Positions 1-5,123 of a stretch of DNA of 6,394 bases are shown piece by piece. Source of the stretch: Actinomycetota bacterium (lineage in GTDB: Bacteria > Actinomycetota > Actinomycetes > S36-B12 > UBA10799); the NCBI GenBank assembly GCA_003452655.1, contig DMNR01000265.1, forward strand, positions 1-6,394. Reading direction: 5' to 3'. A program made the position numbers and the translations under genes. The notes beneath the pieces were generated by a model. That model was not told the DNA's origin. It worked only from the letters and a program-made list of their open reading frames with translations, and ran no database searches. The stretch's first letter is position 1, and every line of letters begins with the position of its first letter.

Positions 1-2
1 AA

Positions 3-1523
3 GATATAGGTGCTCACTACCTGATCACCAACTGGATCATGGAGCACTGGAATCTGCCAAGCACCGATCCCGCGTTGCAAGGTTTCAGCGACTACCCCGC
101 TGGCTCGCACTTCCTCGCGGCGGTCATCGGCAAGGTGGTTGGATCACCCATCCTGGGGCTGCAGTTAGCTGCGTTTGGGGCGATCACCACTGTTTGGTTG
201 GCCACCGCGAGCATCCTCGCGATGTACCCAAGGACGAAGCGCTACCTTGCTCTTGGGTTCCTCGCATTGTTGATTCTCCTCAACTCACCGGTGGGTCCTT
301 TTGGCGCTCAGGGTTACGGGTTCGAGCTTGTCACCAACTACTTCTACAGCCAGGCCGTGGGGCAAGCACTCTTTGCAATTGCAGCCCTCTGGGTTGTATT
401 TGCCATCCGCGAGCAGAAGAGCTACTTCTCGAGTGCAGTTCCGGTTGCGGTCGCCGCGGTCATGTCGTCCGCGTTTCACGTCGTCACCTCCCTTGAGCTG
501 CTTGCTCTGTTGGGACTTCTTAGCTTGCGGGAGTTGTGGACGAGCCCGGCCCTGCGCGAAGGCTTCCCCCGACTAAGGCGTCGCTCGTTTTCCTATTCGG
601 TGGTTGGAGCGTTACTGCTTCCGCTTTTCACGTTGATCATTGTGGTGATGTTGCCAGGTGTCCGATATCAGGCAGGTGCGGCAGCAGACGACGGATATCT
701 TGAGCTCCCCTACCTGCCGACACCGGGCTGGGTCGGCGCGCTTGCTTTCTTGGTTCTCGTAATTTCAGCAGTCCTAGTGGCCACGGCGAAGCATCACGGC
801 GAAGCGAGCTCCAAGCGCGTCACCGTCGGAATCGCAATACTGGGCGCGAGCATCGCGCTTCCTGCATTCGCACTGTGGTGCGACTTCGAGTTCGTCGGTG
901 GCGCTGGGCCCTACGCCGTAAAGAAGATGGGATACGGACTAGCAACCGCGCTGGCCCTTCAAATCTGCGCCTTCTCGGTTCTTCTTATTCCTGCCTTTCG
1001 TGAGCGCACTCCGAGACATTCGGCCGTCGCGCTTATTCCGTTCACGGCGATCGCGGTGTCGCTAGTCACAGGTATCGCGATGTGGTCTGTGTATTCAGAG
1101 AACGTTCAACGCCGAACATCTGAGCTGGTACTGATGGAAGAAGCATTCGCGAACAACGCAGCGGCGCTTGAATCTCCCCCCGGAACTTTGGACATAGCCC
1201 TCGACCTGAGCAAACAACCAGGGTCATTCTGGGGAGGCACCATCGACTACTTGTTTACTGTGAGTGCACTACATGGCATTGAACGCGGCGGCAGAATTGC
1301 CGAAGCCGGAGCTCCGGGACTGACAAGCGTCTTCTTCGTCGCTCCGCAATTTGTCGCCGAGCCCAGGCTCAACAAAGTTATGACCCGCCGTGGGTCCCAA
1401 GTGGATATCGCGGCATGTCGCGTTGCGCCGCCCGTTAACGGCTTTGTCGTTTTATGGGCCGATTGTCTGGTGGACCGTGGAAAGAATTTATACGTCGACG
1501 GTCCCGGCAAGGCCCAGAATTGA
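3..1523 (+). CDS. Polytopic membrane protein, GT-C-type glycosyltransferase-like (5' partial)
   Basis: The 3' part of a large membrane protein. The frame is open to the left edge: 12 codons precede the ATG at 39 and include DIGAHY, so that ATG is internal and the true start lies outside the window. Counting from that Met, hydrophobic segments lie near residues 37-62, 70-85, 103-124, 132-164, 185-206, 229-250, 260-282, 297-318 and 327-351. A roughly 140-residue soluble C-terminal part follows, with two cysteines (460, 476). An Asp in the first loop (DIGAHY), followed by a Pro/Asp-containing stretch and DYPAGSH (residues 18-24), resembles the first extracytoplasmic loop of GT-C enzymes and related actinobacterial membrane proteins. 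These use polyprenyl-phosphate sugars. The neighbouring GT2, methyltransferase and acyltransferase fit a glycan-assembly role. The GT-C assignment is inference from topology and this loop; a polymerase or other glycan-handling membrane protein is possible. It ends at TGA 1521-1523. Confidence 0.75.
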   Translation, partial: DIGAHYLITNWIMEHWNLPSTDPALQGFSDYPAGSHFLAAVIGKVVGSPILGLQLAAFGAITTVWLATASILAMYPRTKRYLALGFLALLILLNSPVGPFGAQGYGFELVTNYFYSQAVGQALFAIAALWVVFAIREQKSYFSSAVPVAVAAVMSSAFHVVTSLELLALLGLLSLRELWTSPALREGFPRLRRRSFSYSVVGALLLPLFTLIIVVMLPGVRYQAGAAADDGYLELPYLPTPGWVGALAFLVLVISAVLVATAKHHGEASSKRVTVGIAILGASIALPAFALWCDFEFVGGAGPYAVKKMGYGLATALALQICAFSVLLIPAFRERTPRHSAVALIPFTAIAVSLVTGIAMWSVYSENVQRRTSELVLMEEAFANNAAALESPPGTLDIALDLSKQPGSFWGGTIDYLFTVSALHGIERGGRIAEAGAPGLTSVFFVAPQFVAEPRLNKVMTRRGSQVDIAACRVAPPVNGFVVLWADCLVDRGKNLYVDGPGKAQN

Positions 1524-1531
1524 CCTCCGAT

Positions 1532-1549
1532 GCACGCCCACGAGCGTGC
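1532..1549 (+). terminator. GC-rich hairpin after the membrane-protein gene, possible terminator
   Basis: A perfect 6-bp inverted repeat, GCACGC (1532-1537) and GCGTGC (1544-1549), with a 6-nt loop, begins 8 nt after the stop of the upstream gene. No T-run follows, so it is not a classical intrinsic terminator. Actinobacterial terminators often lack the T-run, so partial termination is possible. The stem is short enough to be chance. Confidence 0.3.
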
Positions 1550-1581
1550 TGGGATAACGAAGTCTCCGCGCAGTAGAGACC

Positions 1582-1620
1582 GCATCACCGGTTCGCTTGT
1601 CAAATATCTTCGACTCGAAG
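1582..1620 (+). promoter_or_regulatory. Weak candidate promoter ahead of the GT2 gene
   Basis: The 111-bp gap between the first two genes contains TATCTT (1605-1610), which fits the actinobacterial -10 pattern TAnnnT. The hexamer 17 nt upstream (1582-1587) does not resemble TTGACA. A GAAG (1617-1620) ends 14 nt before the GTG start, too far for a good Shine-Dalgarno. A separate promoter for the GT2-methyltransferase pair is plausible, given the gap and the hairpin before it, but the motif evidence is thin. Confidence 0.2.
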
Positions 1621-1634
1621 CCTTATGGTGAATT

Positions 1635-2717
1635 GTGGGCGAATCGTTGTCGGTCGTGGTCTTGGCGTATGGAGACGAGCCACACCTCAATGGCTGCATC
1701 CAGTCCATCCTGGCGAACGAGGGTGTGACTGAGATCGTCATCGTCGACAACGGGGCCTCTGACGCGATCGCCAAACTTCCGAGTGATCCGGCTATTCAAA
1801 TCTTGTCGCCCGGACTCAATCTTGGCTTTGCCGCCGGATGCAATCTTGCGGCCGAAACCGCGACCGGCTCGACACTCGTTTTCGTTAACAGTGATGTGGA
1901 GCTCGAGCCCACCGCGTGTGCGGCACTTCAAACTCGCCTGCAAGACCCGACGGTGGGTTTGGCAACTGCCTCGGTCCGGATCGCCGATCGTCCCGAATTG
2001 ATGAATAGCGGCGGGAATCCCGTTCAATTCCTCATGTTCTCTTGGGCGGGTGGACTGGGTGATCCTGCCCGCAACCACACCCGAAGTCAACGTGTTGCGT
2101 CAGTAAGCGGTGCGACCTTCGCAATCCGCCGTGAGCTGTGGTGTGCCCTCGGCGGATTCAACTCTGACTACTTCGTGTACGGCGAAGACCTTGAACTCTC
2201 GCTACGAGTGTGGCTCGCAGGTTACGACGTGATCTATGAGCCTCGTGCGATTTCACACCATTGGTACGAGTTTTCGCGCAACCCGGACAAGCTGTACCTG
2301 CTTGAGCGCAACAGGCTCATGACCCTCTTCACGATCTATGAGAAGGCAACGCTCTGGCGGACAGTTCCTGTTGCTGCCGTCATTGAGGCAGCAGTCTTGG
2401 TCGCGGCATTGCGGGACGGCTGGGCCAGGCAGAAGGTAAGTGGGTGGCTCTGGATTTGGCAGAACCGGACTCGACTTCGCGAGCGACGTCGAGTCGTCCA
2501 AGCGAAGCGAACACGAGGTGATGCCATCCTGTTCAAAGTGTTACAGGCGCCGATCAATCCTCCACCTGCCTTTGGCTTTTCTGTGCCACAGGTATTGAAC
2601 CGGTGCCTGTCGATGGCGTGGGATCGCATCGCTAGCCGGACCGCGACCCTGCCGCCAACGGAGCGCATCGTTGGAGATGCCGATCACGCGTTTGCTAGCG
2701 ATGGACGTGTCGAGTGA
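1635..2717 (+). CDS. GT2 family glycosyltransferase (rhamnosyltransferase/WbbL-like)
   Basis: A 360-residue inverting GT-A enzyme of family GT2, expected to transfer a sugar from a nucleotide-sugar donor to a lipid-linked glycan at the inner face of the membrane. The domain begins almost at once (SVVVLAYGDE, residues 6-15). IVIVDNG (34-40) follows, then the N-x-GFAxGxN motif (LNLGFAAGCN, 61-70), the metal-binding NSDVE (85-89), the acceptor-side SGATFAIRRELW (158-169), and GED (183-185) with the putative catalytic Asp in FVYGEDLELS. ERNR (224-227) follows. This order matches the WbbL/RfbF-like rhamnosyltransferase group, although donor specificity cannot be read from motifs. A C-terminal region of about 130 residues has one hydrophobic stretch (about 244-259) and a basic segment, suggesting membrane association. 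The GTG start is fixed by the in-frame TGA at 1629-1631; no good Shine-Dalgarno is visible. The gene overlaps the methyltransferase by 4 bp. Confidence 0.92.
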   Translation: MGESLSVVVLAYGDEPHLNGCIQSILANEGVTEIVIVDNGASDAIAKLPSDPAIQILSPGLNLGFAAGCNLAAETATGSTLVFVNSDVELEPTACAALQTRLQDPTVGLATASVRIADRPELMNSGGNPVQFLMFSWAGGLGDPARNHTRSQRVASVSGATFAIRRELWCALGGFNSDYFVYGEDLELSLRVWLAGYDVIYEPRAISHHWYEFSRNPDKLYLLERNRLMTLFTIYEKATLWRTVPVAAVIEAAVLVAALRDGWARQKVSGWLWIWQNRTRLRERRRVVQAKRTRGDAILFKVLQAPINPPPAFGFSVPQVLNRCLSMAWDRIASRTATLPPTERIVGDADHAFASDGRVE

Positions 2718-3313
2718 GCGAACAACCAACTACCGAAGGTGAAGACTACGCGTCGAGGCTGCAGACGCTCGGTGGTGCGCGGTGGAAGCGGATCCTCAAC
2801 GTGCAGGCACCGTACCGCTGGAATCTGCGCCGACTTGAACTCGGGCGATGCCTCGATGTCGGGTGCGGGATTGGACGAAATTTGGTCTCGCTCCCGGCAG
2901 GTAGCATCGGCGTCGACCACAACGGGGCAGCGATCACCGCTGCGCGTGGACAGGGATTGACCGCCTACACATCATCTGAATTCCCTGCCAGTCCGGATGC
3001 GAACCACGAGGCGTTTGACTCGATTCTGTTTGCCCATGTCGTTGAACATATGGACAAGAACGCCGCTTTGGAACTGATCCGCACCCACCTACCGTATCTG
3101 CGTAGTGGTGGGTTAGTGGTCTTCATCACGCCGCAAGAAAAGGGCTACACGACGGACGAAACCCACGTTCGCTTCGTGGACTTTGGTGGGTTGTCTGAGC
3201 TAGCGACGGCATGCAATTTGACTCCGCGCAAACGCTACTCCTTCCCGTTTCCGCGCTCGGTCGGCAAGGTCTTCGCATACAACGAATTTGTATTTGTCTG
3301 TGAGAAAGGCTGA
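2714..3313 (+). CDS. Class I SAM-dependent methyltransferase
   Basis: A 199-residue soluble methyltransferase of the Methyltransf_11/23 type, predicted to move a methyl group from S-adenosylmethionine. Motif I is LDVGCGIGR (47-55). The strand-2 acidic residue is Asp68 in GVDHN. The post-motif region is FDSILFAHVVEHM (101-113), and the strand after it is LRSGGLVVFITPQ (129-141). The length and the missing extra domains are typical of small glycan- or lipid-modifying methyltransferases. The GTG start overlaps the TGA of the GT2 gene as GTGA, indicating translational coupling and one transcript. The context makes O-methylation of a sugar residue the likeliest role (inference); the acceptor is unknown. 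Its last 26 codons overlap the convergent acyltransferase gene. The conserved-looking C-terminal strand (KVFAYNEFVFVCEKG) suggests that this frame is the ancestral one in the overlap. Confidence 0.9.
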   Translation: MSEQPTTEGEDYASRLQTLGGARWKRILNVQAPYRWNLRRLELGRCLDVGCGIGRNLVSLPAGSIGVDHNGAAITAARGQGLTAYTSSEFPASPDANHEAFDSILFAHVVEHMDKNAALELIRTHLPYLRSGGLVVFITPQEKGYTTDETHVRFVDFGGLSELATACNLTPRKRYSFPFPRSVGKVFAYNEFVFVCEKG

Positions 3314-4506
3314 CCGGAGCGCCGTCGCGGCGAACGAATCTGAATGTCCTTCAGTCGCAGCGCCGGACGCTCAATGCACCACCAGCTAAGTAGCCCCAAA
3401 GGATAGGCGAATGCGAACGCGAGTGCGGCGAGGCCAAATGGTCCAAGCGCCGTTGAGACCCCGGCGAACACCAAGGTCTGTTGAATCGGAAAGCCATATA
3501 GGTAGGTGCCGTAGGAACCGTCATTGCGTCGAAACCACCCAACAAAGCGCCCTCGGATGGCGATCCCCGCAACGAGAAGTAACAACGACAGCGCCGGTAC
3601 GACAAGTAAGTAGTGCGCAGCCGGCCACGCGATTCCAACCGCCAGCGCGACGACGCTCCCGATAATCAGCTGATAGGTGACTGAGACGTAGCGCGCACCC
3701 AACGCGAGCAGGGATCCGCAGCAGAACGCGAACGTCAGTGGCATCAGATAGATCAGATATACCTCGCCGACTAGTGGCAACGACACGCCACCTGCCTGCG
3801 CTGGCGATACGTCATCAACTAGATAGGTGGTCGACACAACGCCCGACCACACTGCGACTGATGCCACCAGGAATGCGAATAACCGACCGCGAGGTTGACG
3901 GAAGGCGCAAGTTAGCGCCAGGGCGACTAACCCGAGGTAGCAAAGAAACTCGTAAATCAATGACCAGAGTGAGCCGTCAATGACCGTCCCATAAGGGTTC
4001 GCAGCAAAGACCGATCCGATTCCGAATTGCTGCTGATTTAGCCAAAAGTTCGTTGATACGAATGAAGCGGGCGCCGGATCCTGCGACCAGTACGCGTCGC
4101 CCGGTGAGCCTGAGAACCACCAAATCGTTGGGGCGAGCACGAACGCCATCAACAACAGGCAGATCCAGTACGCGGGCATGATCCGCAGCACTCGATGCCA
4201 CATGAACCTAGGTGCCGCAAGGCGTTCCAGACTCAATGTCACGAGGAAGCCCGAAAGTGACAGGAAGCCAACCACCGCCATTGTGCCAAGAGTGATGTCA
4301 GTACCAGGCAGCGTCGGATCGTCACCGAAACCACCAAGCGGCCAAGAATGGCTGAGAATCACGGTGGCTGCCAACGCGAGGCGAACGATTGACAGCCCGT
4401 CGAGCGAACCGTTTCGCGCTGCCGCAGCCAGGGTTAGCGGTTGAATCAAGATCGACTTGTTGCCGCGTCGCGATGCCGTGGTGGACACACGTTGCTCGGT
4501 GCTCAC
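3235..4506 (-). CDS. Acyltransferase-3 family membrane protein (OafA-like O-acyltransferase)
   Basis: A 423-residue polytopic membrane acyltransferase. The family carries acyl groups, usually acetyl, across the membrane onto surface sugars. With GTG 4506 as residue 1: SLDGLSIVR (34-42) with His53 in the first helix (ILSHSW), the basic motif WHRVLRIMPAYW (103-114), DGSLWSLIYEF (177-187), SYGTYLYGFP (331-340) near the C-terminal helices, and IERP (378-381) ending the core. About ten hydrophobic segments are visible. GTG 4506 is preferred over ATG 4566 because GGGAG lies 5 nt upstream, whereas the ATG has no Shine-Dalgarno and would add 20 polar residues (giving 443 aa). A polar tail of about 40 residues follows the core; its last 26 codons overlap the methyltransferase gene. 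The gene is divergent from the DUF4012 gene. O-acetylation of the glycan made nearby is likely, but the substrate is unproven. Confidence 0.9.
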   Translation of the reverse strand: MSTEQRVSTTASRRGNKSILIQPLTLAAAARNGSLDGLSIVRLALAATVILSHSWPLGGFGDDPTLPGTDITLGTMAVVGFLSLSGFLVTLSLERLAAPRFMWHRVLRIMPAYWICLLLMAFVLAPTIWWFSGSPGDAYWSQDPAPASFVSTNFWLNQQQFGIGSVFAANPYGTVIDGSLWSLIYEFLCYLGLVALALTCAFRQPRGRLFAFLVASVAVWSGVVSTTYLVDDVSPAQAGGVSLPLVGEVYLIYLMPLTFAFCCGSLLALGARYVSVTYQLIIGSVVALAVGIAWPAAHYLLVVPALSLLLLVAGIAIRGRFVGWFRRNDGSYGTYLYGFPIQQTLVFAGVSTALGPFGLAALAFAFAYPLGLLSWWCIERPALRLKDIQIRSPRRRSGQPFSQTNTNSLYAKTLPTERGNGKE

Positions 4507-4510
4507 GGTG

Positions 4511-4516
4511 TCTCCC
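4511..4516 (-). promoter_or_regulatory. Ribosome binding site deciding the acyltransferase start
   Basis: On the minus strand GGGAGA ends 4 nt before the GTG at 4506 (GGGAG ends 5 nt before). This is the best Shine-Dalgarno in the region. It supports GTG 4506 over the upstream ATG at 4566, which is preceded by an A/T-containing stretch with no purine-rich match. Confidence 0.65.
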
Positions 4517-4554
4517 GTCAATCGATTCCACTTGCGGGCCTGGCGTACCCTGCC

Positions 4555-4580
4555 GGAACCATTCATTAGAGTAACGCGTC
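4555..4580 (+). promoter_or_regulatory. Candidate ECF-sigma promoter for the DUF4012 gene
   Basis: GGAACC (4555-4560) and CGTC (4577-4580) are separated by exactly 16 nt. AAC in the -35 and CGT in the -10 are the conserved cores of promoters used by extracytoplasmic-function sigma factors, many of which respond to envelope stress. Transcription would begin near 4587, leaving a leader of about 60 nt that includes the dyad at 4592-4617. The match was found by eye, with no transcript evidence. Confidence 0.4.
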
Positions 4581-4591
4581 ACACTTGTGTC

Positions 4592-4617
4592 CTTGGGCCC
4601 ATTGCCTAGGACCCAAG
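4592..4617. repeat. Imperfect inverted repeat in the DUF4012 leader
   Basis: CTTGGGCCC (4592-4600) pairs with GGACCCAAG (4609-4617) around an 8-nt loop. Six outer pairs, one C-A mismatch and two inner pairs make eight of nine positions. It lies just after the predicted ECF start point and about 30 nt before the ATG at 4647. It could be an operator or an RNA hairpin in the leader; no T-run follows, so a terminator is unlikely. Confidence 0.4.
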
Positions 4618-4646
4618 ACGCCAGTTTCTATGTGAGAGTTGCTTAC

Positions 4647-5099
4647 ATGAATGTTGTCCGCGACAGCCCCGATGGGCCGCCCGCGAACCTGGAACCAACA
4701 TCTCGCCCATGGATTCGAACCGTCGGCCTTTGTGCTCCCGCCCTGCTCTGCATGTGGATCGCGTTTGTCGTCACTTCGGTGGTTCTGTCCGCCACCCAGA
4801 GTGCACTAGCAGCTCCCAAACTGGCGTCGGGCGCAGTTGCGATCAAGGCGAAGGACACAAGCGCGGCCAAGGTGGACTTTCAAGAAGCAGCGGTTCATCT
4901 AGCTACGTCAAATGCCGCGATTTCCAACCCTGGTCTCAAGCCGCTTGAATCGGTGCCATTTGTCGGTGCCCTGTACAAGACGGTCGTTTTGGGTTCTGAT
5001 GCATCCGTCCATGGTGCGATTGCCGCTACGGCAGCGAGCGATTTGGCAGGCGACTGGGAGGGCTCCAACGGCAAGCCAGCTGTCTTCTCGGCTGGTTAA
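4647..5099 (+). CDS. N-terminal fragment of the DUF4012 protein: membrane anchor and helical linker
   Basis: A 150-residue fragment. ATG 4647 is preferred because GAGAG (4634-4638) lies 8 nt upstream. In-frame GTGs at 4587 and 4632 would extend it, but no Shine-Dalgarno sits at a suitable distance, and GTG 4587 falls at the predicted transcription start. Residues 1-26 are polar and include a Pro-rich stretch with two basic residues before the membrane. A single hydrophobic segment follows at about 27-49 (VGLCAPALLCMWIAFVVTSV), giving a signal-anchor with the rest outside the membrane. The remainder is Ala-rich and helical, containing KAKDTSAAKVDFQEAAVHLA, the kind of linker that precedes the DUF4012 core. 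The fragment stops at TAA before the core, so alone it would lack the functional domain. Confidence 0.7.
   Translation: MNVVRDSPDGPPANLEPTSRPWIRTVGLCAPALLCMWIAFVVTSVVLSATQSALAAPKLASGAVAIKAKDTSAAKVDFQEAAVHLATSNAAISNPGLKPLESVPFVGALYKTVVLGSDASVHGAIAATAASDLAGDWEGSNGKPAVFSAG
5097..5099 (+). other. Premature in-frame TAA within the DUF4012 gene
   Basis: TAA at codon 151 (counting from ATG 4647) sits between FSAG and VNLATLSQ. In intact relatives a short loop with Gly and a polar residue typically leads into a Val/Ile-Asp/Asn-Leu helix at this point, so a Lys, Gln or Glu codon one substitution away would fit. The context does not resemble known readthrough signals such as TGA-CTA. Confidence 0.85.
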
Positions 5100-5123
5100 G
5101 TCAACCTAGCGACGCTGTCTCAA

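Larger units (their letters stand above)
4507..4646. promoter_or_regulatory. Divergent intergenic region between the acyltransferase and DUF4012 genes
   Basis: These 140 bp must contain the start signals for both divergent genes if the preferred starts are right. The region carries an ECF-like promoter facing the DUF4012 gene (4555-4580), a small palindrome ACAC-TT-GTGT (4581-4590) and a larger imperfect dyad (4592-4617). Facing the acyltransferase, TACTCT (complement of 4568-4573) fits TAnnnT but has no recognisable -35 element at the right distance. A further TAnnnT match faces the DUF4012 gene (TAGAGT, 4567-4572), also without a -35. Confidence 0.5.

Noticed and set aside
1597..1629. TTGTCA (1597-1602) with TATGGT (1624-1629) as a promoter giving a leaderless GT2 mRNA
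   Set aside because: The spacer is 21 nt, well beyond the usual 16-19, so the pair is unconvincing.
1247..1774. Minus-strand ORF of 175 codons spanning the end of the membrane-protein gene and the start of the GT2 gene
   Set aside because: It crosses two well-supported plus-strand genes, has no recognisable domain and a composition typical of an antisense frame.
3320..3332. Small hairpin CGCCG-TCG-CGGCG just after the methyltransferase stop, as a terminator
   Set aside because: The stem is only 5 bp with a 3-nt loop, has no T-run, and lies inside acyltransferase coding sequence, where GC-rich short palindromes arise by chance.
4587..4646. Upstream GTG (4587) as the start of the DUF4012 gene
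   Set aside because: It has no Shine-Dalgarno, would translate through the dyad, and adds 20 residues with no family-like feature; ATG 4647 has GAGAG at a good distance.
5097..5099. TAA reassigned to an amino acid, or programmed readthrough
   Set aside because: No other gene here contains internal TAA, normal TGA and TAG stops are used, and the context lacks known readthrough signals; mutation or miscall is simpler.
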